This document shows positions 45,308 through 54,040 of a stretch of DNA of 64,000 nt, one piece after another. Under the pieces are notes generated by a model that searched no databases, had not been told where the DNA came from, and was given only the letters and a program-made list of their open reading frames with translations. The translations under genes were made by a program, and so were the position numbers. Every line of letters begins with the position of its first letter. Within the stretch, counting starts at the first letter, position 1. Origin of the DNA: Paraburkholderia phenoliruptrix (lineage in GTDB: Bacteria > Pseudomonadota > Gammaproteobacteria > Burkholderiales > Burkholderiaceae); NCBI RefSeq assembly GCF_902859825.1, contig NZ_CADIKB010000030.1, forward strand, positions 1-64,000, written 5' to 3'.

Positions 45308-45388
45308 AAAACAACGTTACCGGGCAATTCTGGCTGGCGATTCTAAATGCTCATTGGGTTGTTTTTGGAAGTGAACGGGAGAACGGCG

Positions 45389-46246
45389 ATGAGACTGATC
45401 AGAAAGATATTGGTGTTGAGCACCTTGAGTGCGGCACTGGCGGCAAGCAGCGTGAGCGTTTCGGCAGATACCAAGCCGACCATCAAGATCGGCTATGTGG
45501 AAGGCTGGGATGACAGCGTCGCGACGTCCAACGTCGCTGCGCGCGTAATCGAAAAGCGTCTTGGCTACCAGGTCCAACTGGTGCCGGTCGCGGCCGGCGT
45601 GATGTGGCAAGGTGTGGCCCGCGGCGACCTCGACGCGACGCTGTCCGCGTGGTTGCCGGTCACGCACGGCGCGTACTGGAACAACTTCAAGGACAAGGTA
45701 GTCGACCTCGGCGCAAACTTTAACGACGCGAAGATCGGTCTGATCGTGCCGGACAATCTCGACGTGAAGACGGTCGGCGACCTGGAAGCGAAAAAGGCGG
45801 AATTCGGCTCGCGCATCGTCGGTATCGACGCTGGTGCAGGCGTCATGCAGAAGACCAGCGAAGCGATCAAGGCTTACGGCCTCGACTATAAGCTGATGCC
45901 GAGCTCGGGCAGCGCGATGACCGCGGAACTCGCGCGTTCGGAAGCGGCAAACAAGCCGATCATCGTGACCGGCTGGAAACCGCACTGGATGTTCGCCAAA
46001 TACAAACTCAAGTTCCTCGATGACCCGAAGAAGGTGTTCGGCGAAGCTGAGCACGTCGACACGGTCGTGAATCCGGAACTGGAAAAGAAGGCGCCTCCGG
46101 TGGTTGCGTTCCTGAAGAAATTCCAGTGGAAGCCGGGCGAGATCGACAGCGTGATGCTCGCGACGCAAAACGGCGAAAAGCCGACTGCCGCGGCCGATGC
46201 GTGGATCGGTGCGCATAGCGACCGCGTGGATAGCTGGGTGAAGTAA
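45389..46246 (+). CDS. Glycine betaine ABC transporter substrate-binding protein (OpuAC-like)
   Basis: Periplasmic binding protein of 285 aa with a signal peptide (ILVLSTLSAALAASSVSVSA). The short OpuAC fold shows cage-type tryptophans in IGYVEGWDDSVA, DATLSAWLPVTH and IVTGWKPHWMFAKY. The 'SAWLPVTHG..W' block is characteristic of betaine-binding OpuAC/ProX-like proteins, different from the ChoX-like proteins at 14353 and 49993. It is an orphan binding protein with its own promoter region and terminator, comparable with the orphan BetX and CaiX of Pseudomonas that dock onto CbcVW. Start 45389 has a CGGGAGAA site. Confidence 0.9.
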   Translation: MRLIRKILVLSTLSAALAASSVSVSADTKPTIKIGYVEGWDDSVATSNVAARVIEKRLGYQVQLVPVAAGVMWQGVARGDLDATLSAWLPVTHGAYWNNFKDKVVDLGANFNDAKIGLIVPDNLDVKTVGDLEAKKAEFGSRIVGIDAGAGVMQKTSEAIKAYGLDYKLMPSSGSAMTAELARSEAANKPIIVTGWKPHWMFAKYKLKFLDDPKKVFGEAEHVDTVVNPELEKKAPPVVAFLKKFQWKPGEIDSVMLATQNGEKPTAAADAWIGAHSDRVDSWVK

Positions 46247-46279
46247 CCCGCTTTAGCCTGTACCGCAGTTGACATGACG

Positions 46280-46306
46280 AAACGCCGCTTTTACAGCGGC
46301 GTTTTT
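46280..46306. terminator. Terminator between the convergent binding-protein and purU genes
   Basis: A 9-bp stem AAACGCCGC/GCGGCGTTT with a 7-nt loop and TTTTT on the plus-strand side, 33 bp after the binding-protein stop. AAA on the other side lets it act for purU too. Confidence 0.88.
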
Positions 46307-46333
46307 CTTTGTGGCCCTCGTCACACGCTGCGG

Positions 46334-47209
46334 TTATTGCAGCACAACGGTCCTGTCGCCGTTGATAAACACGCGCCGTTCGATAAACGCTTTCACCGCG
46401 CGAGCGAGCGTAATGCACTCGACGTCGCGGCCCGTGGCGAGCAGCCGCTCGGGGCTGTACGAATGATCGACGCGTTCGACCACCTGCTCGATGATCGGAC
46501 CTTCGTCGAGATCGTCCGTCACGAAGTGTGCCGTGGCGCCGATCAACTTGACGCCGCGCGCATGCGCCTGGTGATAGGGTTTCGCGCCCTTGAAGCCGGG
46601 CAGGAACGAATGATGGATGTTGATGGCGCGCCCGGCAAGCGCGCGGCTCGTTTCACCGGAAAGAATCTGCATGTAGCGCGCGAGAATCATCAACTCCGCG
46701 CCGGAGGTCGCGAACAGGTCGAGCAGACGCGCTTCCTGCTGCGGCTTGGTGTCCGCCGTGATGGGCAGATGATGGAACGGCAACCCATGCTGTTGAGCCA
46801 ACGGTTCGAGATCACGATGATTCGAGCCAATGCCGACAATGTCCATTTTGAGCTCGCCCATGCGCCAGCGAAACAGCAGGTCGGCCAGGCAGTGCTCCAG
46901 CTTCGACACCATGATCAGGACTTTGGGGCGCGTGCCCACGTCGTGCATCGCCCATGTCATACGAAAGCGCTCGGCAATGGGCTCGAACTCGCGTTTGAGC
47001 GCCGCGACATGCAGCGTTTCCTTGCTGTCCACGCCGTGAAAAACGCAGCGCACGAAAAAGCGTTCGCTGAGATCGTCGTCAAAAACGGTGAGTTCGTCGA
47101 TATAACAATGGTGCCGGTCGAGAAAGCCGACAACGGCAGCGACCTGGCCCGCGGCGCTCGGACACGCAACGGTGAGAACCAGTTGATCAGGACGGGAATC
47201 GGCGGACAT
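46334..47209 (-). CDS. purU: Formyltetrahydrofolate deformylase
   Basis: PurU, 291 aa, hydrolyses 10-formyl-THF to formate and THF. The N-terminal ACT domain (about 8-90; LTVACPSAAGQVAAVVGFLDRH) is followed by a formyltransferase-like domain with the catalytic Asn/His/Asp region INIHHSFLPGFKGAKPY, GATAHFVTDDLDEGPII. In betaine-grown cells it recycles THF loaded with one-carbon units by sarcosine oxidase; the Pseudomonas sox operon also contains a purU. Start at 47209 (MSADSRPDQLVL). Confidence 0.95.
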   Translation of the reverse strand: MSADSRPDQLVLTVACPSAAGQVAAVVGFLDRHHCYIDELTVFDDDLSERFFVRCVFHGVDSKETLHVAALKREFEPIAERFRMTWAMHDVGTRPKVLIMVSKLEHCLADLLFRWRMGELKMDIVGIGSNHRDLEPLAQQHGLPFHHLPITADTKPQQEARLLDLFATSGAELMILARYMQILSGETSRALAGRAINIHHSFLPGFKGAKPYHQAHARGVKLIGATAHFVTDDLDEGPIIEQVVERVDHSYSPERLLATGRDVECITLARAVKAFIERRVFINGDRTVVLQ

Positions 47210-47336
47210 GCGCTCTCCACATAGACGATAGGCCCATGCCGCAGGGGCGCGGCATGCATCGTCGCAGTAGAGCAAATTGGCGCGCCGCCGGGATAGAAGC
47301 GAATCGCCGTGGCAATGGAACGGGAGCGTCAGCGGG

Positions 47337-48251
47337 TCATTCCGCGTCCAGCCCGCATTCGCCCAGCAGCCATTGACGAAAAGCCTCCACCGCCGACGTG
47401 GCCGCGCGTTGGGTGACGAGCATATAGCCGCGCCCGGTCACGACGGGCGCATCGAACAGCTCGACAAGTTGCCCTGTGGCCAGCAATTCGTCGACGAGCG
47501 GCGCCCAGCCGAGCGCCACGCCCTGGCCCATGATCGCCGCATGGGCGACGAGCGTGAAGCTGTTGAAGGTGATGCCGCGATGCGCGGCGGGCGCGACGAG
47601 GCCGTGCGCGGCGAACCAGTCGGCCCATGACAGCCAGCGTGCCGGTTGCGTCGGCTCGAGATGGAGTAGCGGCAGCGCGAGGAGTTCGGACGGTGACGTG
47701 AGGGGCGGATGCGCGGCAAAAAACGCGGGGCTGCATACCGGCGTCACATGTTCGGGAAAGAGCTTGATCACACTGCGAGCGTTCCAGTCGGCATGTTCGT
47801 CGCCGAATGCAATCGCCACGTCCGCCTGCTCGTGCGACGGATCGAACACGCTTTGCGACGTGATGATCCTGACGTCGACATCGGGCATCAGCGCCTTGAA
47901 TTGCGAAAGGCGAGGCATGAGCCAATAAGTCGCGAAGCCGAAGTCGGTGGACAGCGTGAGCGTTTGCGGCGTGCGGCGCGCGCGGATGTCGGCAGTGGCG
48001 CTGCGGATGGTGTCGAGCGCATGACGTACCGCTTCGAAGAGCCGCTCGCCGTCTTCCGTGAGTCTCACGCCGCGATGACCTCGCTCGAACAGCGGCGCGC
48101 CGAGGGTTTCTTCCAGTTGCACAATGCGCTGGCTCACCGCGGGTTGCGTCGAGCCGAGTTCGCGTGCGGCCGCCGTGAAGCTCGCCAGACGCGCAGCGGA
48201 TTCGAACATCGTCAAGGCCTGCATTGGCGGCAAGCGATCCTGCCTCGACAT
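47337..48251 (-). CDS. LysR-family regulator of choline sulfate utilisation
   Basis: LysR regulator of 304 aa. The winged helix (about 8-65) reads FTAAARELGSTQPAVSQRIVQLEETLGAPLFERGHRGVRLT, followed by a periplasmic-binding-protein-like effector domain. It is divergent from betC with a 140-bp intergenic region, the usual layout for a LysR activator and its target. Regulators in this position belong to the choline-sulfate-utilisation LysR group. The effector is probably choline-O-sulfate or choline; this is inference. Confidence 0.88.
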   Translation of the reverse strand: MSRQDRLPPMQALTMFESAARLASFTAAARELGSTQPAVSQRIVQLEETLGAPLFERGHRGVRLTEDGERLFEAVRHALDTIRSATADIRARRTPQTLTLSTDFGFATYWLMPRLSQFKALMPDVDVRIITSQSVFDPSHEQADVAIAFGDEHADWNARSVIKLFPEHVTPVCSPAFFAAHPPLTSPSELLALPLLHLEPTQPARWLSWADWFAAHGLVAPAAHRGITFNSFTLVAHAAIMGQGVALGWAPLVDELLATGQLVELFDAPVVTGRGYMLVTQRAATSAVEAFRQWLLGECGLDAE

Positions 48252-48391
48252 AACGCCCCCTTATAGACACATAACGAATTGCCGTCTTCACAGCGCCGAA
48301 TTGACCGGCAATAGTGATGTTCATGCCGGTCTCACTACACCGGCACGAGTACTTGCACAGACATTCATGATTTTATTCGAGGCGCGCTCCA

Positions 48392-49930
48392 ATGCTTGAC
48401 AGCAAAAAGAATATTCTCATTCTGATGGCCGACCAGATGACGCCGTTTGCGCTTGCCGCGTACGGACACCCGCTCACGAGAACGCCGAACCTCGACCGGT
48501 TGGCGAAGCAGGGCGTCGTGTTCGATTCCGCCTATTGTGCGAGCCCGCTCTGTGCACCCTCGCGCTTTTCGTTTCTCTCGGGCAAGCTGCCTTCCGCAAT
48601 AGGCGCCTATGACAATGCAGCGGAATTTCCGTCGCAGACGCTGACGTTCGCGCATTACCTGCGCGCGGAAGGATACCGCACGATCCTCTCAGGCAAGATG
48701 CATTTCTGCGGCGCCGATCAATTGCACGGTTTCGAAGAACGCCTCACCACCGACATCTATCCCGCCGATTTCGGCTGGACGCCGGACTGGGACGATTTCG
48801 AAACGCGGCCCACGTGGTACCACAACATGAGCTCCGTCATCGATGCAGGCCCGTGCGTGCGCACCAACCAGCTCGATTTCGACGATGAAGTCACCTTCAC
48901 CACGCGTCAGAAGCTTTTCGACATTGCACGTGAACGCCATGTCGGCAAAGACGCGCGGCCGTTCTGCCTCGTCGCCTCGTTGACGCATCCGCACGATCCG
49001 TACGCCATTCCGCAGAAGTACTGGGACATGTACCGGGACGAAGATATCGACATGCCCGCGCATCGCGATTCATTCGACGAAGCCGATCCGCATTCGAAGC
49101 GTTTGCGCCATGTTTGCGAAACCGATCGCACGCCGCCCACCGAGCAGCAGATCCGCAATGCACGCCGCGCCTATTACGGCGCCATTTCCTATGTCGACGA
49201 TCAGTTCGGTGCGATTCTTCAGGCGCTCGAACAGGCAGGGTTGGCGAAAGATACGATTATCGTGGTCACTTCCGATCACGGCGAAATGCTCGGCGAGCGA
49301 GGGCTCTGGTACAAGATGACCTTCTTCGAAGGCGGTTGCCGCGTGCCGCTGATCGTGCATGCGCCGCAGCAATTCGACGCGCACCGCGTGCAAGCTTCCG
49401 TATCGCATCTCGACCTGCTGCCCACGCTGGTCGAACTCGCGCGCGGCGATCAGCCGGCGGCGTGGCCCGACTCGCTGGACGGGCACAGCCTTCTGCCGCA
49501 TCTCCAGGGGGCGCGGGAAGGTCATGACGAAGCGATCGGCGAGTACCTCGCTGAAGGTGCTATTGCACCGATCGTGATGCTGCGGCGCGGGCGTTTCAAG
49601 TTCATTCATACCCCGGCCGATCCCGACCAACTGTACGACGTGAAAGCCGATCCCCTTGAGCGCGTGAACCTCGCATTCAAAACCGAATACGCGGCCGAAG
49701 TGGAGGTCTTTCGCAAAGAGATCGCCGCCCGCTGGGATCTCGCCGCACTGCACAACGAAGTACTCCGAAGCCAGCGCCGCCGCCGCTTCCATTTCGCGGC
49801 GACCACGCAAGGTACAGTGGCTTCATGGGACTGGCAGCCGCTCGTCGATGCAAGTCAGCGTTATATGCGCAATCACATCGACCTCGATACGCTCGAAGCC
49901 ATGGCGCGCTTTCCCGCTGTAGCCCACTGA
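48392..49930 (+). CDS. betC: Choline-sulfatase
   Basis: Type I sulfatase of 512 aa that hydrolyses choline-O-sulfate to choline and sulfate. The formylglycine site is CAPSRFSFLSGKLPS (Cys-x-Pro-Ser-Arg), preceded by ILILMADQMTPFALAAYGHP with metal-binding aspartate, and later VVTSDHGEMLGERGLWYKMTFFEGG. The lack of a signal peptide matches cytoplasmic BetC. The C-terminal extension (RRRRFHFAATTQGTVASWDWQPLVDAS pattern, about 455-490) is typical of choline-sulfatases. It is followed 62 bp later by a ChoX-like binding protein. Confidence 0.95.
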   Translation: MLDSKKNILILMADQMTPFALAAYGHPLTRTPNLDRLAKQGVVFDSAYCASPLCAPSRFSFLSGKLPSAIGAYDNAAEFPSQTLTFAHYLRAEGYRTILSGKMHFCGADQLHGFEERLTTDIYPADFGWTPDWDDFETRPTWYHNMSSVIDAGPCVRTNQLDFDDEVTFTTRQKLFDIARERHVGKDARPFCLVASLTHPHDPYAIPQKYWDMYRDEDIDMPAHRDSFDEADPHSKRLRHVCETDRTPPTEQQIRNARRAYYGAISYVDDQFGAILQALEQAGLAKDTIIVVTSDHGEMLGERGLWYKMTFFEGGCRVPLIVHAPQQFDAHRVQASVSHLDLLPTLVELARGDQPAAWPDSLDGHSLLPHLQGAREGHDEAIGEYLAEGAIAPIVMLRRGRFKFIHTPADPDQLYDVKADPLERVNLAFKTEYAAEVEVFRKEIAARWDLAALHNEVLRSQRRRRFHFAATTQGTVASWDWQPLVDASQRYMRNHIDLDTLEAMARFPAVAH

Positions 49931-49992
49931 ATATTCCTTGCAGCAGGACGCCGTCTACACGCTAACGATTCACCCACCCACAGGAAGCCGCG

Positions 49993-50946
49993 ATGATGAA
50001 CAAGCTATTCAAACAGGCCCTATCCGGCGTTGCGCTGCTCTGCGCGGCGGCGAGCTTTGCGTCGGCCGCCGAGCCGCAATCGTGCATGCAGGTCAATATG
50101 GCCGGGCCGGGCTGGACAGACATCGACGCGACCAATGCGATGACCGGCGTCGTGCTGAAGGCGCTCGGCTATAAGCAGAAGGTCGCGAACCTGTCGGTGC
50201 CCATTACGTATCAGGGCCTGAAAAAAGGGCAAATCGACGTGTTTCTCGGCAACTGGATGCCCGCGCAGGCGCCGCTCGTCAAACCCTTCGAAGAAGAAAA
50301 GTCGATCGTAGTGGTGCATCCGAACCTCAGCAACGCGAAGTTCACGCTGGCAGTGCCCGACTATGTCGCGGCTGCAGGCGTCCACTCGTTCGCCGACCTC
50401 GCGAAGAATGCCGACAAGTTCGACAGCAAGATTTACGGCATCGAACCGGGCGCGCCGGCCAACCAGAACATCAAGAAGATGGTGGACGACAAGGCGTTCG
50501 GGCTCGACAGCTGGAAGGTCGTCGAATCGAGCGAGACAGGCATGCTGACCCAGGTGGAGCGTGCGGTGCGCGAAAAGAAGTGGATTGTGTTCCTTGCGTG
50601 GGAGCCGCATGTGATGAACACGAAATTCAAACTGACGTATCTGGACGGCGGTGACAAGTACTTCGGTCCCAACTATGGCGGAGCCACGGTCAACACGGTC
50701 GCGCGCACCGGCTATGCGGAGCAGTGCCCGAACGTGGATCGCCTTTTCCGGCAGCTGACGTTCAACGTCGACCTGGAAAACGGCGTAATTACCGAAGTAC
50801 TCGAGAAGAAGACGAATGTCGACGTAGCAGCCACCGAAGCGCTCAGGCGCCATCCGGACCTGCTCAAATCGTGGCTTGACGGCGTGAGCACCGCGAACGG
50901 CGGCAACGGCTTGCAAGCCGTTCAGGCCGCGCTCGGCATGAAATAA
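49993..50946 (+). CDS. choX: Choline ABC transporter substrate-binding protein (ChoX-like)
   Basis: Periplasmic choline-binding protein of 317 aa with signal peptide (SGVALLCAAASFASA|AEP). Motifs of the ChoX group are MAGPGWTDIDATNAMTG, DVFLGNWMPAQAPL, IYGIEPGAPANQNIKKMV and FLAWEPHVMNTKFKLTYLDGG. It lies in an apparent operon with betC but has no ABC core of its own; no choW/choV follows. It probably delivers choline (or choline sulfate) to CbcVW encoded 37 kb away, or to a transporter elsewhere. ATG at 49993 or 49996. Confidence 0.92.
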   Translation: MMNKLFKQALSGVALLCAAASFASAAEPQSCMQVNMAGPGWTDIDATNAMTGVVLKALGYKQKVANLSVPITYQGLKKGQIDVFLGNWMPAQAPLVKPFEEEKSIVVVHPNLSNAKFTLAVPDYVAAAGVHSFADLAKNADKFDSKIYGIEPGAPANQNIKKMVDDKAFGLDSWKVVESSETGMLTQVERAVREKKWIVFLAWEPHVMNTKFKLTYLDGGDKYFGPNYGGATVNTVARTGYAEQCPNVDRLFRQLTFNVDLENGVITEVLEKKTNVDVAATEALRRHPDLLKSWLDGVSTANGGNGLQAVQAALGMK

Positions 50947-51211
50947 CAGAGGCAATGGCAAGCGCGAGGTCGCGAGGCGACAGATTCATGTCGCATCCAA
51001 TCGATTCGCCGTAAATCTGGACTCGTATTCTTGACTCGTCGATGCCGGCCTGGCGGAATTTCATGCTGAACAAATAGCAGCCGCGCCACATCGACCGGTC
51101 TCAGCCGGTTTTCGAACTGCCCATCACGCGAGAAATGCTGCGCACCTCGAAGCGCACAGCAGGATCGCTTTATCCAACGAATTGCGCAGGCACAGAGCAG
51201 GGGAGAATTAG

Positions 51212-52360
51212 ATGAAGAAGAGAAATGCCGTCAGTCTTTCGGGACTCGCTATTGCAGCAAGCGCCGTATGCGCGCCCACGGCTGTCCACGCACAAAGCAG
51301 CGTCACGCTGTATGGCATTCTGGACGCCGGCATTACGTACGTGAACAACGCCGGCGGGTCCCATCAGGTCAAGTTCGATGACGGCATTTCTTACGGCAAC
51401 CGTATCGGCTTCAAGGGCACCGAGGACCTCGGCGGCGGCTTGCAGGCGGTATTCGTTCTGGAATCGGGCTTTCATGTGGGCAATGGTCAACTCGGGTTCG
51501 GCGGTGCGGAGTTCGGGCGCCAGGCATATGTCGGACTGAAGAACAGCTGGGGTACGCTGTCGTTCGGTAATCAGCTCGACATGACGGAAGAATTCGCCTA
51601 CCTGTACAACATTTCCGCGTGGGCGAGCGGCTACGCGATCCACCAGGGCGACTTCGACCGGATGAACGGCGACCGGCTGCCCAATTCCATCAAGTTTCTC
51701 TCCAACGACATCTCCGGCTTTTCTTTCGGCGGCATGTACTCGTTCGGCAATACGGCGGGCGACTTCCATCAGAAGAGCGCGTGGAGCGTGGGGGCGCGCT
51801 ACGAGCACGGTCCCTTCAACATGGGCGCCGCCTATACGCAGTTGAACAACCCGTTCGGCATTTACGCGTTCGATCCGTATGCGATGATCGGCACGCGTAC
51901 ATTCCTCGGCAGGCCGACTGTTTCCGTCGATCCTGCAACCGGGGCGGTTACCGATCTGTACAGCTCCACTTCGTTCCCTGTCGACAAGCAAGGCGCGTTT
52001 GCCGTCGGCGCCGCCTACACGATCGGCAACGTGATGCTGAGCGGCAACTTCACTTACACGACGATCAAGGGCCTCGGCCAAACCTCGCATATGCAGGTAT
52101 ACGAAGGCGGTGCTTCGTACACCTTCACTCCGGCGTTGATGCTCTACGGCGGTTATCAGCACACGCGATTTGAAGGCAACCACTGGAATCAGGGCTCGCT
52201 CGGGCTCCACTACCTGTTGTCCAAACGCACCGATGTGTATATTTCCGGCGATTATCTGCGCGCTTCGGCTGGCGTGAATGCGGTGATCGGATATAGCTTT
52301 ACGCCGTCGTCGACCAGCACGCAAGCCGACGTGCGCATCGGCATGCGTCACTCCTTCTGA
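51212..52360 (+). CDS. Gram-negative trimeric porin (Burkholderia type)
   Basis: Outer-membrane general porin of 382 aa. The signal peptide (LSGLAIAASAVCAPTAVHA) precedes the strand-1 pattern QSSVTLYGILDAGITYVNNAGG; the eyelet region includes FGRQAYVGLKNSWGTLSFGNQ; and the protein ends with a terminal phenylalanine (IGMRHSF), the BAM recognition signal. The length and pattern match the OpcP/Omp38 family. It may serve uptake of quaternary amines because it follows the choX gene, but these porins are usually non-specific. GGGGAG before the start. Confidence 0.93.
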   Translation: MKKRNAVSLSGLAIAASAVCAPTAVHAQSSVTLYGILDAGITYVNNAGGSHQVKFDDGISYGNRIGFKGTEDLGGGLQAVFVLESGFHVGNGQLGFGGAEFGRQAYVGLKNSWGTLSFGNQLDMTEEFAYLYNISAWASGYAIHQGDFDRMNGDRLPNSIKFLSNDISGFSFGGMYSFGNTAGDFHQKSAWSVGARYEHGPFNMGAAYTQLNNPFGIYAFDPYAMIGTRTFLGRPTVSVDPATGAVTDLYSSTSFPVDKQGAFAVGAAYTIGNVMLSGNFTYTTIKGLGQTSHMQVYEGGASYTFTPALMLYGGYQHTRFEGNHWNQGSLGLHYLLSKRTDVYISGDYLRASAGVNAVIGYSFTPSSTSTQADVRIGMRHSF

Positions 52361-52368
52361 CGCGGCAC

Positions 52369-52399
52369 AGGCGGATTTCCAAACAACGGGAATCCGCCT
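52369..52399 (+). terminator. Hairpin after the porin gene
   Basis: A 12-bp stem with one G-T wobble (AGGCGGATTTCC/GGGAATCCGCCT, loop AAACAAC) starts 9 bp after the porin stop. It has no clear T run, but the position and stability suit a terminator. Confidence 0.65.
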
Positions 52400-52831
52400 G
52401 CGTGAGGAGTCGGCGCGATGCGTCCGCGCTCTCCGAATAGGTCGCTTCTTCTTTACCTCCGCTTTACACTCCCTCCCGTACAAGATGCGCCTGCGTGCGA
52501 TGAGCCGTCATTGCAGGTTCGAGCGCCGTAGTCCGTGTCTTTTTCCATAGCGCCGGCAACTGTCGGCTGCAACAGATAGTTGACCTTGATCAAGCGAAGG
52601 CCCGGGCGTGCGTTTGTTCAGTCACAACGAGCCGCTATTCTGACTGACAGGCGCATGGGCTGCACGCCCCGCATGGCTTGCGCCGGCTCGTAACCTGTGT
52701 GCCGTTCCCGCGCCATTCGACCAGGTGGACGTCATGAACATTCGCTTTCCTGACCAGCGCCCGGCGTATTGCGGGCGTGACCTCGCCGTCGCGTTTGCGG
52801 CGGAGGCGGGCAGCATACGCGTCTTTCGCCC
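52400..52831. other. Intergenic region before pta
   Basis: About 430 bp. It contains a near-consensus FNR/ANR box (52580-52593) and a short GC hairpin (CGCCCG/CGGGCG, 52758-52777). Small ORFs here lack similarity. Confidence 0.4.
52580..52593. promoter_or_regulatory. FNR/ANR-like box upstream of pta
   Basis: TTGACCTTGATCAA matches the FNR/ANR consensus TTGAT-N4-ATCAA in nine of ten defined positions. It lies about 240 bp before the pta start. Confidence 0.5.
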
Positions 52832-53830
52832 ATGAACGCCTGTCAGGAAACCGCCGAACCGGCCGCACACGCGTTACCCGGCCTCGTGCAGGGTCCGCAC
52901 GGCGAGCCGTCCGCGCTGCTGCGGCTCGCGCTCGCGCGTGGGCCCGTGCGCACGGCCGTGGTTCATCCCTGCGACAGTCCGAGCCTCGCCGCGATGAGTG
53001 CGGCTTTCAGGGGCGGCCTGATCGATCCCGTCATCGTGGCGCCGCGCGACAGGCTGCGCCCGCTTGCGTCGGCGGCGGGCATCCATTTGAATGGCATTGA
53101 AATCGTCGATGTGCCGCATAGTCATGCCGCCGCCGCACGCGCCGTGGAGCTCGCGGCCCACGGCGAAGTGCAGGCGTTGATGAAAGGCAGCCTGCATACG
53201 GACGAACTGATGGCCGCCGTCGTACCGCCGGAGTCGGGTTTGCGAACGGGCAAACGCATATCGCACTGTTTTCTGATGCAACTGCCCTCGTATGCGCGTC
53301 CGTTCATCATCACGGATGCCGCGATCAACGTTGCACCCGATCTCGAGCAGAAGTGTGGGATCGTGCAGAACGCGATCGACCTCGGGCACGCGCTCGGTCT
53401 CGCGCTTCCGCGCGTCGCGATTCTCGGCGCGGTCGAAACCGTCAATCCGCACATGCGTTCGACGCTCGATGCCGCCGCGCTCTCGAAGATGGCCGACCGC
53501 GGGCAGTTGATCGGCGCGCTCGTCGATGGCCCGCTTGCGTTTGACAACGCCATTTCCGTGAGGGCCGCGCGGCTCAAGGGCATCGCATCGCCCGTCGCCG
53601 GACGGGCCGACATTCTGGTCGTGCCCGACGTGGAGGCCGGCAATATGCTCGTCAAGCAGCTTGAATTCCTGAGCGGCGCGGCGAGTGCCGGCATCGTGAT
53701 GGGTGCGAGGGTGCCGATCGTGTTGACGAGCCGTGCTGACAGCGTGTCTGCACGCATCGCTTCATGCGCGCTGGCCGCGGTGCTGGCGATCAGACCCGTC
53801 GGCAGCGGTCATACTAAGGGAAACGTATGA
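52832..53830 (+). CDS. Phosphate acetyl/butyryl transferase
   Basis: PTA_PTB-family enzyme of 332 aa, interconverting acyl-CoA and acyl phosphate. Visible family blocks are AAFRGGLIDPVIVAPRD, EVQALMKGSLHTDELM, RISHCFLMQLPSYARPFIITDAAINVAPDLEQK (split across about 147-180) and AVETVNPHMRSTLDAA, GALVDGPLAFDNAIS. Relatives are often fused to an enoyl-CoA hydratase domain; that domain is absent here. No acetate kinase follows, although the two are often adjacent. In low-oxygen Burkholderia modules it probably supports overflow of acetyl-CoA. Start choice MNACQET is uncertain by a few codons. Confidence 0.88.
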   Translation: MNACQETAEPAAHALPGLVQGPHGEPSALLRLALARGPVRTAVVHPCDSPSLAAMSAAFRGGLIDPVIVAPRDRLRPLASAAGIHLNGIEIVDVPHSHAAAARAVELAAHGEVQALMKGSLHTDELMAAVVPPESGLRTGKRISHCFLMQLPSYARPFIITDAAINVAPDLEQKCGIVQNAIDLGHALGLALPRVAILGAVETVNPHMRSTLDAAALSKMADRGQLIGALVDGPLAFDNAISVRAARLKGIASPVAGRADILVVPDVEAGNMLVKQLEFLSGAASAGIVMGARVPIVLTSRADSVSARIASCALAAVLAIRPVGSGHTKGNV

Positions 53831-54040
53831 GCTTGACGATGGTGGTCATGGGTGACAGCATCATTTGATTTGCAGCGCGCGAACGGGATGTCGAGGCATG
53901 CAGATGCGGGAATTTCGGCATGAAGCTCGCACGCAGCCGTGGGATTGGGAGTGAAGCTTATCCGCCGCGATATCGCTGCTCCCGCCAATTCGGTATGAGG
54001 TTCAAATCGCCCGCCAACCAGCATTCACAAGGGGAAGATC

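Noticed and set aside
42211..45327. A 1038-aa open frame on the minus strand opposite gbcA-gbcB
   Set aside because: Antisense shadow of well-recognised genes with biased composition; no motif or start signal.
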